Assembly (NCBI GenBank): GCA_964471915.1
Contig: CAYYID010000001.1
Coordinates: 124,001-188,000, forward strand
DNA length: 64,000 nt
Reading direction: 5' to 3'
DNA from: JAIEPW01 sp964471915
Lineage (GTDB): Bacteria > Acidobacteriota > Terriglobia > Bryobacterales > Bryobacteraceae
The translations under genes and the position numbers were made by a program. A model generated the notes under the pieces. It worked only from the letters and a program-made list of their open reading frames with translations, had not been told where the DNA came from and ran no database searches. Positions within the stretch are counted from its first letter, which is position 1. Each line of letters begins with the position of its first letter. Of the stretch, positions 48,715-57,688 are shown piece after piece.

Positions 48715-50763
48715 ATGCGCCTCTTTGCAACTCTTGCCGTTTCTCTGGGTTCGTTCGCCGGTCTGGCAGTGGCGCAGACGCCGACGTACACCGAGCAAAT
48801 CGCGACGATTATCTACAACAACTGCACCAGTTGCCACCGCGAGGGCGAGGTCGCTCCGTTCCCGCTTACCAACTACGCCGAGGTGGCCAAGCGCGGGCGG
48901 ACCATTGCCGCGGTGACGCAAACGCGTTACATGCCGCCCTGGAAGGCGGAGCCCGGCTGGGTGGCGTATCGCGGCGAGAAGCGCCTTACGGAGGAACAGA
49001 TAGCGCTGATCCAGCGCTGGGTAGACGGCGGCATGCCGGAGGGCGACCCAGCGAAGGAGCCCGCCAAGCCCGTGTTCCCGAGCGGCTGGCAACTGGGCAC
49101 GCCCGATCTGATCGTTGAAATGCCGCGGTCGTTCCCGGTGCCCGCCACCGGCACAGACATCTACCGCAACTTCGCGCTGCCGACGAACCTCACCGAAGAC
49201 AAGTGGGTGCGCGCCGTGGAGTTCAAGCCGTCGTCGCGCCCGGTGGTGCACCACGCGCTGTTTTTCTCGGACACGACGGGCCGCGCGCGGGCGCAAACCG
49301 AACCCGACGGACTGCCAGGCTTCAGCGGCCTGGGCACGGTGTTTACCGTGACGGATCCGCAGCAGGCGCTGACGGGCGGTCTGGGCGGCTGGGTGCCGGG
49401 GACTTTCCCCGAGTTCCTGCCGGAGGGCCTGGCGTGGCCGCTCGCCAAGGGATCGGACTTCCTGATCCAGACGCACTTCCATCCGAACGGCGCGGCGGCG
49501 GACGAGAAGACGCAAGTGGGCCTGTACTTCGGCCCCGCGCCCACGCGCCGCATCATGGAGGTGCAGGCGCCGCCCTTCTTCGGCATCCGCGCCGGCATCG
49601 ACATTCCGGCGGGCGCCAAGAACTACAAGCTGCGCGGCAACTTTACGCTACCCGTGGACGTGGACGTGATCAAGGTGTCGGGCCACGCGCACTATCTGGG
49701 CAGGGAAGCCAAGCTCACGGCGACGCTGCCGAACGGCGAGGTGCGGGTGCTGCTGTGGATCCGCGAGTGGGACTTCCGCTGGCAGCAGCAGTTCACGCTG
49801 GCCACCGCGGTGTCGCTGCCGCGGGGCACGCGCCTGGACGGCGAGTTCACTTACGACAACTCGGCCGACAACCCGAACAATCCGTCGGTGCCGCCGAAGC
49901 GGGTCCGCTGGGGCGAACAGTCCACGGATGAAATGGGCAGCCTGATCATGACCGTGGTGCCAAAGACCAACGCGGACCTCGGCCTGCTGCAGACGGCCGT
50001 GGTGGCGAGTGTCCTGGTAGCCCCGCCCGCGGTGGGCACGAAGCCGCTGTTCGTCAGCTCCGGCCTGGTGGACGGCGCGAGCACGCAGCCGGGCACGGTG
50101 ACGCCGGGCAAGATCCTGGTGCTGTACGGCGAGCGGCTGGGTCCGGCGACGCTGACCACCGCGCGCCTGGCCGACGACGGCCGCGTGGCGACGGAACTCG
50201 GCGGCACCACGGTGACCTTCGATAACGTCCCCACGCCGATTCTCTACACCTCCGCCGGACAGGTGGCGGTGGTGGCGCCCTACGCGCTCGACGGCAAGGC
50301 GGGCACGCAGATCCGCGTGCGCAATGGATCCCAGACGTCGGATCCGATTGCGCTGCCCGTGGCCGCCGCGGCGCCGTCCATCTTCACCACCAACTTCACG
50401 GGCGCCGGGCAGGGAGCGATCCTCAACCAAGACGGCGTCACGGTGAACTCGGCCAACAAGCCCGCCGACAAGGGATCGGTCATTTCGATCTACGCCACGG
50501 GCGAGGGCCAGACCTCGCCGGCCGGCCTGGACGGCCGCCTGGCGACCGGCGGGAACGTGCCGCTCCCCACGCGGGCGGTGAAGGTGTTCATCGGCGGGCG
50601 CGAGGCTGAGGTTCTTTACGCCGGCGGGGCCCCGGGCAACGTGGCGGGTCTGTTCCAGGTGAACGCGCGGATCCCGGCCGATACGGCCGCGGGGAACGCG
50701 GAAGTGATCCTGCAGGTGGGCGACGCGCGGAGCCGCGCGGGCGTTACTGTCGCGGTGAAATGA
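48715..50763 (+). CDS. Heme c / copper monooxygenase (PHM-like) / TIGR03437 fusion protein
   Basis: 682 residues from ATG 48715. Signal peptide (about 1-20). A cytochrome c-like module has one heme motif C-T-S-C-H (Cys37, Cys40, His41) and M-P-P-W near residue 73. A two-domain type II copper monooxygenase region (about 120-415) carries every ligand known from peptidylglycine monooxygenase: H-H (179-180), His254 or 256 (Q-T-H-F-H), H-A-H (324, 326) and Met407 (D-E-M-G). The C-terminal ~220 residues are the Solibacter-type TIGR03437 domain. It should hydroxylate an organic substrate with O2 outside the membrane, with electrons perhaps passing via the heme. Its stop overlaps the redoxin start (ATGA). 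Confidence 0.85.
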   Translation: MRLFATLAVSLGSFAGLAVAQTPTYTEQIATIIYNNCTSCHREGEVAPFPLTNYAEVAKRGRTIAAVTQTRYMPPWKAEPGWVAYRGEKRLTEEQIALIQRWVDGGMPEGDPAKEPAKPVFPSGWQLGTPDLIVEMPRSFPVPATGTDIYRNFALPTNLTEDKWVRAVEFKPSSRPVVHHALFFSDTTGRARAQTEPDGLPGFSGLGTVFTVTDPQQALTGGLGGWVPGTFPEFLPEGLAWPLAKGSDFLIQTHFHPNGAAADEKTQVGLYFGPAPTRRIMEVQAPPFFGIRAGIDIPAGAKNYKLRGNFTLPVDVDVIKVSGHAHYLGREAKLTATLPNGEVRVLLWIREWDFRWQQQFTLATAVSLPRGTRLDGEFTYDNSADNPNNPSVPPKRVRWGEQSTDEMGSLIMTVVPKTNADLGLLQTAVVASVLVAPPAVGTKPLFVSSGLVDGASTQPGTVTPGKILVLYGERLGPATLTTARLADDGRVATELGGTTVTFDNVPTPILYTSAGQVAVVAPYALDGKAGTQIRVRNGSQTSDPIALPVAAAAPSIFTTNFTGAGQGAILNQDGVTVNSANKPADKGSVISIYATGEGQTSPAGLDGRLATGGNVPLPTRAVKVFIGGREAEVLYAGGAPGNVAGLFQVNARIPADTAAGNAEVILQVGDARSRAGVTVAVK

Positions 50764-51314
50764 AGTCCCTGGTCCTGCTATTGACGATCCTGCCCGCCCT
50801 GGCGGCCGATCGCGCGTTGACCGTGACGACGATCGGCGGCGCGGCCGTCCAGCCCTTCGCCGGGGAGCGGCCGGCGCTACTTTACTTCGTCACGAACGAC
50901 TGTCCGATCTCGAACTTCTATTCGCGAGAGATGAACCGTATCTGCACGGAGTTCGCGGGCAAGGTCCAGTGCTACCTGGTGTACGTCGATCCGGACCTGA
51001 CGCGCGAGAAGATCGAGCGGCACATCAAGGACTACGGCCACGGGGACTACCCCGCGATCCTCGACGCAAAGCACGAACTGGTGAAGGCGGTGGGAGCCAG
51101 CGTCACGCCGGAGGCCGCGATCGCGCTGCGCGGCGAAGTGGCGTACCTGGGACGGATCGACAATGCCTACGCGACCTGGGGCAAGCAACGGCGCGTGATC
51201 ACGGAGCGGGACCTGCGGGACGCGCTCGCCGCGGTGCTGGCGGGGCGGGCGCCGGCGGCGGCCCGGACCAAAGCCACAGGGTGTTTCATTCCGCCGCTGG
51301 ATCTGAAGCGCTAG
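50760..51314 (+). CDS. Exported redoxin/thioredoxin-like protein
   Basis: 184 residues: signal peptide (1-16) and a thioredoxin fold with N-D-C-P-I-S-N (single Cys48; the resolving CxxC partner is replaced by Ser) and a second Cys at 175 in G-C-F-I-P-P. Similar one-Cys redoxins often accompany heme c/copper-monooxygenase genes in acidobacteria and planctomycetes. The ATG overlaps the monooxygenase stop, so the pair is co-translated. Likely a partner in metal delivery or thiol maintenance; inference. Confidence 0.8.
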   Translation: MKSLVLLLTILPALAADRALTVTTIGGAAVQPFAGERPALLYFVTNDCPISNFYSREMNRICTEFAGKVQCYLVYVDPDLTREKIERHIKDYGHGDYPAILDAKHELVKAVGASVTPEAAIALRGEVAYLGRIDNAYATWGKQRRVITERDLRDALAAVLAGRAPAAARTKATGCFIPPLDLKR

Positions 51315-51318
51315 CACC

Positions 51319-51792
51319 CTACTTGTAGAGCTGGACCACTTCGATGCGCCGCACGTTCCGGATCCAGCGGGCGTGCCGTTTCTCGCGCGGCGCAATGATC
51401 CGGAACGGCCCGGACTTCGCGTCCAGGGGTGCGCCATTCTCGCGCTCGGCCAGCAGGATCTCGTGGTCCGCGAAGGCGGGGTTCAGCTCCGTGAGCGAGA
51501 AGACCACCTGATAGCCATCGGCCGCCTGCACCAGGACGTAGGACGCCAGCGCGCTTCCCTTGGCTTGCGGCCCGACCGCGGCGCCCGCGGCGGCCAGCAC
51601 CTGGTGGAGCCAGACACCTTCGTACCGGATGGTGCGGCCGTTCTCTTCCACCGAAACCGCGGCGCGGTCCAGCTTCTGCAGGGCGGCGGGCGTGAGGGCG
51701 AAAGGCGCGGGCACCGCGCCCTCCACGCGCACCGCGGCGACTTCCCCTCGCAGAACCATCGCGGCAAGCAGGAGGACCGGCAGAATCCGCAT
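51319..51792 (-). CDS. Small exported molybdopterin-oxidoreductase-like domain protein
   Basis: 157 residues from ATG 51792 with a signal peptide (1-17). The body matches the small beta-rich sulfite-oxidase-type domain (L-T-P-A-A-L-Q-K-L, Y-E-G-V-W-L-H-Q-V-L-A-A-A-G, P-F-R-I-I-A-P). The cysteine that binds molybdenum in full enzymes is absent, so it may bind a ligand other than the cofactor or none. Convergent with the redoxin gene (4 bp). Confidence 0.75.
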   Translation of the reverse strand: MRILPVLLLAAMVLRGEVAAVRVEGAVPAPFALTPAALQKLDRAAVSVEENGRTIRYEGVWLHQVLAAAGAAVGPQAKGSALASYVLVQAADGYQVVFSLTELNPAFADHEILLAERENGAPLDAKSGPFRIIAPREKRHARWIRNVRRIEVVQLYK

Positions 51793-51846
51793 GTTTCGAT
51801 GGTGCCAGAGTCCGGGGGTCCCGGCCAAGCCGCTATACTGGCCGCC

Positions 51847-54168
51847 ATGGACGCACACCTGAGCCCAGGGAGCGTACTCGCCGGGAAATACCGCATCGAA
51901 AGGCAGCTCGGAAAGGGCGGCATGGGAGCGGTTTATCTCGCCACGCATCTCGGCACCACGCGGACGGTGGCGCTGAAGGTGATCGTGCCCCATCTGGCGG
52001 GCAACCGCGAATTCTTCGTCCGGTTTCAAAGGGAGGCGGAGGCCGCGGGGCGGCTGCGCCACCCCAACGTGGTCAACGTCACGGACTTTGGGGTGGCCCG
52101 CCATGGTGATGGCGAGCTGGCCTACCTGGTGATGGAGTACCTGGACGGGCGCACGCTGGCCGACCACCTGCGCGAACACCGGCGTCCGCCGGCGCCTTTG
52201 GTGATGGACGTGGTGGATCAGGTGGCGCTGGCGCTCGACGCCGCGCACGGGCTGGGCATCGTCCACCGGGATCTGAAGCCGGACAACATCTGGCTCGAGT
52301 CGAACCGGCGCGGCGCCTACAACGTGAAGGTGCTGGACTTCGGGATCGCCAAGGTGGCCGATTCGCAGGCGCCCGATGTGGACGCGCCGCGCGCGGCCGC
52401 ACCGGCGGTCCCGGCGGGGGTGCCCGCCGCCGAGGCGGCTACCGTGGCCTTGGCGCCCGCCGAAAGGGAGACGGCGGTGATCGCCGGCACCAGCATCCAA
52501 AGCCTGACGCGCGACTACGCCACCGTCGCCGGCGCGCTGGTGGGGACGCCGGCATACATGTCTCCGGAGCAATGCCAGGGCGCCGCCGTGGACGCGCGCA
52601 GCGACGTCTACTCATTGGCCGTGATCACCTACCAGATGCTGAGCGGGGAGCTGCCGTTCCAGGCGGAGACGCTGGCGGCGACGCTGCAGATGCAGATCGC
52701 GGAGCTGCCGCCGCCTCTGGAGGTGAAAAGCCCCTCGGTGCCGAAGTCGCTGGCCGCCGTGGTGCGCGCGGGCCTGGCAAAGCGCCCCGAAGACCGGCCG
52801 CGTACGGCGGGGATCTTCGCGGCGCAGCTCCGGGTGGGCGCCGAGGGTGAGGGACGCCTGCTCCGGCGGTCCAAGGATCTGGCGGCGACCCAGACCCAGC
52901 GGTTCATGTGGCTCCTGATCGCGGCGGTGCTGCCGCTGATCCCGCTCCTGCTGGCCATGCGCTCCGTGCTGGAGCTGGCCGGCGCGGCCAACTGGCCGCC
53001 GCAGGTGACGGTGCTGGCGGCGGTGGCCTTCTCCGCTTTCCTGGCCCTGGCCGCGGGGCAGTGGTACGAGGCGATCTGCGCACTGGTACTGAGTTCGATT
53101 GTCCGGACGCGGCGCTACGACTTCTCCTGGCTGGAGCTGGCAAAGGAGGCGCGCGGAATCGCCGGGGCCTTCGTGGTCACGAAGCTGGTCAGCCTGACGC
53201 GCCTGACGCCCGGCGCGGCGATGGCCGGCGCCCTGTGGCCGGTGGTGTGCGCGCTGGAGGGCAGGCGCGGCAGCGAAGCCCTGCGCCGGTCCGCCGAGCT
53301 GGCCGCGGTGGTGCCGCCGCTGGCGCGCGGCATCGCCCTGCGCCTGATTAGCCCGGCACTGACGGTCGGGTTGATCTTTCCCGCGATGTTCTCGCTGACC
53401 AACCCGGCCGTCCTGCGCGAGTACGCCCGGCAGATGTCCGGAGGCGGCGCGTTGAGTTCCTTCATGGTGCTGTATCCGCTGTTGATGAGTGCGATCTACA
53501 CCAGCTACGGGCCGTTGGGCACGTTGGTCTACTGGGCGGCGCGGGAATGCCGGGGCGAGGCGCCGGTCCCGGAACTGCCGGACTCCGGCCGCGCGACGGG
53601 GAACCTCCGCCAGCAGTCCCTCCTGGGGGCCGCGGGCTGGTGGCTGTTGCCGGTGGCGCTGGCCGCCGTGCTGGCCTACGGCCTCACGCGGATCTCGGAT
53701 CGGGGCAGCGCGACGCTGCTGGAGGCGGCGGCGGAAGGGCGCGTTGCGGCCGCGGAGCGGCTGCTGGCCGGGGGCGTCAACCCGAACGCGAGCGATCCCG
53801 GAGGGTGGACTCCGCTGCTGCACGCCGTCGACGAAGGCTATCCGGACCTCGCGCGCCGGTTGCTGGAGCGCGGGGCGGACGTGAACGCGGCTACCGTGCG
53901 CGGATCGGGGACGCTGAAACTGGCGGTGCAGCGCGGGGATGCCGCGCTGCTGCGGGATCTGCTGGCACGCGGCGCCCGCACCGGACTTCCCGATAGCGAC
54001 GGCCGCACGCCGCTGATGCACGCGGCGATGCGCGGCCGGGCGGATCTCGTGGAGCTGCTGCTGGCCGCGGGCGCGGACCCAGGGGTCCAGGACAAGCAAG
54101 GCAAAACGGCGCGCGCCTACGCTGCCGAAGAGGGCCACGCCGCGCTGGCGGCCCGCTTAGAAAGGTAA
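51847..54168 (+). CDS. Membrane Ser/Thr protein kinase with C-terminal ankyrin repeats
   Basis: 773 residues from ATG 51847. N-terminal Hanks-type kinase (12-335): G-K-G-G-M-G (22-27), Lys44, H-R-D-L-K-P-D-N (140-147), DFG 164-166 and S-P-E at 239-241. The stretch between DFG and SPE is 72 residues instead of about 25-35, owing to an Ala/Pro-rich insert (about 172-222) that lies in the activation segment. A multi-pass membrane region (about 353-613, five to six helices) follows, then ankyrin-like repeats (about 622-770; G-W-T-P-L-L-H-A, G-R-T-P-L-M-H-A). So the kinase is cytoplasmic and the ankyrin domain sits after the last helix. It lies 5 bp from the methyltransferase gene. Confidence 0.9.
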   Translation: MDAHLSPGSVLAGKYRIERQLGKGGMGAVYLATHLGTTRTVALKVIVPHLAGNREFFVRFQREAEAAGRLRHPNVVNVTDFGVARHGDGELAYLVMEYLDGRTLADHLREHRRPPAPLVMDVVDQVALALDAAHGLGIVHRDLKPDNIWLESNRRGAYNVKVLDFGIAKVADSQAPDVDAPRAAAPAVPAGVPAAEAATVALAPAERETAVIAGTSIQSLTRDYATVAGALVGTPAYMSPEQCQGAAVDARSDVYSLAVITYQMLSGELPFQAETLAATLQMQIAELPPPLEVKSPSVPKSLAAVVRAGLAKRPEDRPRTAGIFAAQLRVGAEGEGRLLRRSKDLAATQTQRFMWLLIAAVLPLIPLLLAMRSVLELAGAANWPPQVTVLAAVAFSAFLALAAGQWYEAICALVLSSIVRTRRYDFSWLELAKEARGIAGAFVVTKLVSLTRLTPGAAMAGALWPVVCALEGRRGSEALRRSAELAAVVPPLARGIALRLISPALTVGLIFPAMFSLTNPAVLREYARQMSGGGALSSFMVLYPLLMSAIYTSYGPLGTLVYWAARECRGEAPVPELPDSGRATGNLRQQSLLGAAGWWLLPVALAAVLAYGLTRISDRGSATLLEAAAEGRVAAAERLLAGGVNPNASDPGGWTPLLHAVDEGYPDLARRLLERGADVNAATVRGSGTLKLAVQRGDAALLRDLLARGARTGLPDSDGRTPLMHAAMRGRADLVELLLAAGADPGVQDKQGKTARAYAAEEGHAALAARLER

Positions 54169-54173
54169 TCTCC

Positions 54174-55580
54174 ATGCCGCTGCCCGGCACACCTCCTTAT
54201 CCTTCGTACCTGCACATGCACTTCCACCCCGGCCGGTTCGGGGTGATGCCGCTGCTGCGCGGGCTGGAGCCACCGGACCCCACCCGTTGCCGCATGCTCG
54301 ATATCGGCTGCGGCGACGCGACGTCCCTGCTGTTCTTTGCGAGCGAGTTCCCGGAGGCGCGGTTCACGGGCTTCGACCTTGACGCCGGGCTGATCCGCGC
54401 CGGCCAGCAGACCGCGCGGGACCTGGGACTGGCGAACGTCGCGCTGGAGGCGCGGGATCTGCTGACCGTGGACCGGTCGCTCGGCGAGTTCGACTACATC
54501 GCGGCGCACGGCTTTTACTCCTGGGTGCCGCCGGCGGTCCGCGAGCGCTTGTGGGGCCTGCTCGACGAGCTGCTGGCTCCCGAGGGGCTGGTGTACGTAA
54601 GCTTCAACGCGTATCCGGGCTGCCACTTCCGCGAGGCCAGCCGCCGCCTGATCGCGCATCACACCCGCCATCTGACCGACGCGCCGGCGGTGATCCGCGA
54701 GTCGCAGGGACTGCTGCGGTTCCTGGCGTCCCTGGAGCCGGACGGCCACCTGTACCGGCAGTTGCTGAAGGGAGAAGCCGAGGCGATGCTGGACCGGCAG
54801 CCCGAGCAGATCTTCTTCGACGAACTCAGCGACTGCTATTACCCGTTCTATCTCGCGGACTTCCTGGAGAGCGCGGCGCGCGCGGGGTTCGCCTATGTGG
54901 GCGAGTCGAGTTGGGCGGCCATGACTCCGGACGCGTTCCCCGCGCCGGTCCGCGACACGCTGGCGCGCATTCCGGACTGGCCGGCGCGGATGCAGTACCG
55001 CGACTTTTTCGAGGGGTGCCGGTTCCACCGGGTGATTCTGTGCCGCGCGGCCACGCGGCCCAGCGAAATCGATCCGGCGGCGCTGCGGCGCACGTTTGTG
55101 GCGGCCACGTTTACCCAGCGCGATGCCGGTCACTTCGTGGCGGAGAACGGCCAGGAGATTCATACCGAAGATCCCGCGGTGCAGGCGGCGCTGGGAATGC
55201 TGGCGGGCACGGCGCCACGGCCTGCGCCGTTCGCGCGGTTGGTGGAATGCGGCATGGATCCCGGCGCGGCGTGCCGCCTGCTGCTGGGATTGTGGGCACG
55301 CGATGCGGCTTCGTTTTCGCTGACGGCGCCCCGGGCCGCGGAAACGGCGGCGGAGCGCCCGGCCGCGAGCCCGCTGTCCCGCTATCGTTTGCGGACCACG
55401 GCGGACCTACACAGCCTGTTCGGGCAGACCGTCGAGTTCCAGGATCCCCAGGACCGGCAGTTGCTCAGCCTGCTGGACGGCACGCGCGACCGGGCGTCGC
55501 TCAGCCAGGCGACGGGACTGGGGCCCGCAGATCTTGAGACGCGGCTCGAGTTCCTGGCGCGGTACGGTTTCTTGATTTAG
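54174..55580 (+). CDS. SAM-dependent methyltransferase with PKMT-type regulatory domain
   Basis: 468 residues. Class I SAM site L-D-I-G-C-G-D (42-48) and the acidic ribose-binding end of beta2 in F-D-L-D (67-70). Next comes S-F-N-A-Y-P-G-C-H (143-151), the mark of the 'methyltransferase regulatory domain' family that includes rickettsial outer-membrane lysine methyltransferases. The C-terminal ~150 residues are a winged-helix-like tail. It most likely methylates a protein. Only 5 bp separate it from the kinase stop, so the two are probably one transcription unit. Confidence 0.85.
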   Translation: MPLPGTPPYPSYLHMHFHPGRFGVMPLLRGLEPPDPTRCRMLDIGCGDATSLLFFASEFPEARFTGFDLDAGLIRAGQQTARDLGLANVALEARDLLTVDRSLGEFDYIAAHGFYSWVPPAVRERLWGLLDELLAPEGLVYVSFNAYPGCHFREASRRLIAHHTRHLTDAPAVIRESQGLLRFLASLEPDGHLYRQLLKGEAEAMLDRQPEQIFFDELSDCYYPFYLADFLESAARAGFAYVGESSWAAMTPDAFPAPVRDTLARIPDWPARMQYRDFFEGCRFHRVILCRAATRPSEIDPAALRRTFVAATFTQRDAGHFVAENGQEIHTEDPAVQAALGMLAGTAPRPAPFARLVECGMDPGAACRLLLGLWARDAASFSLTAPRAAETAAERPAASPLSRYRLRTTADLHSLFGQTVEFQDPQDRQLLSLLDGTRDRASLSQATGLGPADLETRLEFLARYGFLI

Positions 55581-56539
55581 GCGAGCGCCGCGGCGGGCGC
55601 AAGGCCCAGCGCGACGAGCTTGCGCTCCACGAAATCGACGAAGCGCGCCGTCGGGTCGAAACCGACCACGTCGACGGCGTTGGAAACGAAGTTCGATAGC
55701 GCGTTGATATCGTAGAAGACGATTTCGCCGGTGCGGTCGTCGGTGAGGTACTCGATGCCGCCGACGTCGAGCTTCGCGAGCCGCGCCAGGCGCAGCGCGC
55801 CGTCAATGGCTTCGCGGGGCGGATCCACGCGCTCGATTTTCAGCCCGCGCTTCGGCGCTTCGATGGGGCACGCGCCGGCGTCCTCGGTGCGGCAGATGTC
55901 GGCGGGGCAGAGGTTGAAGTTCGAGAAATCGGTGTGGATGCGGATCGCGTAGAGGAACTCGCCGTCGAGGACCTCGATGCGGGTGATGGTGCCGCCGCGC
56001 GCCGGAATGAACTCCTGCACCAGGCCGACGTGGTCGAAGCCGAGGCCGAACTCGGCCGCGGCGAGTTGCTCGGGGGTGTCAAACTTGACGATGCCGGCGC
56101 CGCTGCCGCCGATGTTGGGTTTGACGACGACGGGGAACCGGAGCCCGGCGGCGGCCTCCGCAGCCAGCGCGGCGTGGTTGAGCACCCGCGCCCGGGGATA
56201 GGCCACGCCCGCCCGGCGTAGAATGTCGAGCTGGCGGGCCTTCGAAATCTCGGTCTCCCAGGCGGCCAAGCCGTTGACCACCGGCACGCCGGCCTGTTCC
56301 AGGTGGGCGAGGTAGTCCCGGGTGGCGAAGATCCCGTGCCCGTGGTCCCGTTTCCAGGACGAAGGGCTCATGCGATTGATCACCAGCGAGGGGTGATCCT
56401 GGCTCTCGGGGTCGAAGAGGAGTTGGTCCGCGCGTCGGGCGCGGAACGGGATCTCCCGCCGTTTCAGTTCGTTAAAGAGTAGTTGGAACCACTCCGGGTG
56501 CTCGTAGAGAATTTCGACAATCCCGATCGGGTCGGCCAT
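55577..56539 (-). CDS. ATP-grasp (RimK-like) ligase
   Basis: 320 residues. ATP-grasp features: F-P-V-V-V-K-P-N-I-G-G-S-G-A-G (about 135-149, P-loop-like glycine-rich loop), V-Q-E-F-I-P near 178 and metal ligands in Y-D-I-N-A-L-S-N (about 279-286). The fold joins an acid to an amine or thiol using ATP (RimK, LysX, glutathione synthetase type). The substrate is unknown. The stop overlaps the methyltransferase stop by 4 bp on the opposite strand. An N-terminal segment (P-I-G-I-V-E-I-L-Y) differs from RimK proper. Confidence 0.85.
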   Translation of the reverse strand: MADPIGIVEILYEHPEWFQLLFNELKRREIPFRARRADQLLFDPESQDHPSLVINRMSPSSWKRDHGHGIFATRDYLAHLEQAGVPVVNGLAAWETEISKARQLDILRRAGVAYPRARVLNHAALAAEAAAGLRFPVVVKPNIGGSGAGIVKFDTPEQLAAAEFGLGFDHVGLVQEFIPARGGTITRIEVLDGEFLYAIRIHTDFSNFNLCPADICRTEDAGACPIEAPKRGLKIERVDPPREAIDGALRLARLAKLDVGGIEYLTDDRTGEIVFYDINALSNFVSNAVDVVGFDPTARFVDFVERKLVALGLAPAAALA

Positions 56540-56683
56540 GATTAGATGATGATAGCATTGTCGATCGAGATTCGGAAAGTTCTTCCTTGGGGCGCGGGGT
56601 GCCCATGTGCCCGTCGGTACAGCATGCTCGATCCCGCGCGCCGGTGAGCCCCCGCCGGCAGACGGGGGTTAAAGTCCGCGCGC

Positions 56684-57208
56684 TCAGGGCTTTGCGGACA
56701 AGTGCTTGCGGACCATGGCCAGCATCTCGGCCGACATCCAGTCGCGGTTCGAGATGACTTTCTCGACGACCTTGCCCTGGGGGTCGATCAGATAGGTCTC
56801 CGGGTACTTGAAGGTCCCGTACGAGGCCGAGATATTGGATTCGGGGTCGCGGGAGACCTCGAAGCCCGGCTGGAACCGTTTCAGGAACTCGCGGTACGCC
56901 TTTTCGTTGGTGTCGACGCTTACGGCGAGCACCACCACGCCTTCCTTGGCTATGGTCTTGGCGAACTCGCTGAGCGACGGGGTCTCTTCGACGCAGGGCG
57001 GGCACCAGGTTGCCCAGAAGTTCAGGACCAGGAGCTTGCCGGCGAAGTCCTTTCGAGAGATGGTCTTGCCGGATTCGGTGCGGACTTCGAAAGCGGGCGC
57101 GGTGTCGCCCGCCTCGGTGACCTTCTCGCGGATGGAATCCACCGCGAGCCACGAGAACGCGGCGGCCAGCAGGCCGATGGACGACTTCAGAACCAGATCG
57201 AGAGACAT
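56684..57208 (-). CDS. TlpA/ResA-like thioredoxin, membrane-anchored
   Basis: 174 residues. A single N-terminal membrane helix (about 6-23) precedes a thioredoxin fold with W-C-P-P-C (Cys69, Cys72) and F-W-A-T-W. Such proteins reduce disulfides in the periplasm, often for cytochrome c maturation or cell envelope repair. Divergent from the pterin genes. Confidence 0.9.
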   Translation of the reverse strand: MSLDLVLKSSIGLLAAAFSWLAVDSIREKVTEAGDTAPAFEVRTESGKTISRKDFAGKLLVLNFWATWCPPCVEETPSLSEFAKTIAKEGVVVLAVSVDTNEKAYREFLKRFQPGFEVSRDPESNISASYGTFKYPETYLIDPQGKVVEKVISNRDWMSAEMLAMVRKHLSAKP

Positions 57209-57262
57209 TCCTGATTTGATTTTAGAGTATCCCCAGGGGAAGATGGGGCATCAACAGGTAAG

Positions 57263-57673
57263 ATGCTTCTCACGCGGCGCGTCGAGTTTTCGGCCTCCCA
57301 CCGGTGCTACCAGCCGGATCTGACCGAGGCGGAGAACTACGCGCTGTACGGAATGGCGGCGAATCCGAACGGGCATGGACATAACTACGTCGTAGAGGTG
57401 ACCATCCGCGGCGCCGTGGATCCGGTGACGGGGATGGTGTTCGACCTCAAGAAACTGAAGGACATCCTGAACCGGGAAGTGGTGGATCCGATGGACCACC
57501 GGCACCTGAACTACGAAGTGCCGCCGTTTGACCGCGTGGTGCCGACCGCGGAGAACCTGGCGCGCGAGGTCTGGCGGCGGATTCAGGGACCGCTGTCGTC
57601 CGAAGGCGTGGATCTCGCCAACGTGCGGTTGTTCGAAACACCGGATCTGTACGTCGATTACGCGGGCCGCTGA
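57263..57673 (+). CDS. 6-pyruvoyl-tetrahydropterin synthase-like protein lacking the catalytic Cys
   Basis: 136 residues. PTPS fold with the zinc triad His13, His38 and His40 (S-A-S-H-R, G-H-G-H-N-Y) and the D-H pair in M-D-H-R-H. At position 32, where the active-site Cys of PTPS/QueD stands in G-K-C-N-N-P, it has Ala (codon 57356-57358; G-M-A-A-N-P). The next gene has Cys at the aligned position. Loss of this Cys suggests different chemistry or product (PTPS-III-like enzymes replace it by Glu and make 6-hydroxymethyldihydropterin, although Ala is not that variant) or loss of activity. Confidence 0.9.
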   Translation: MLLTRRVEFSASHRCYQPDLTEAENYALYGMAANPNGHGHNYVVEVTIRGAVDPVTGMVFDLKKLKDILNREVVDPMDHRHLNYEVPPFDRVVPTAENLAREVWRRIQGPLSSEGVDLANVRLFETPDLYVDYAGR

Positions 57674-57688
57674 GGCCCCTGCCGCTCC

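Noticed and set aside
56649..56668. Terminator after the TlpA-like gene (CCCCCG/CGGGGG stem)
   Set aside because: The stem has only 6 bp and no U-tract follows on the minus strand; too weak to annotate.
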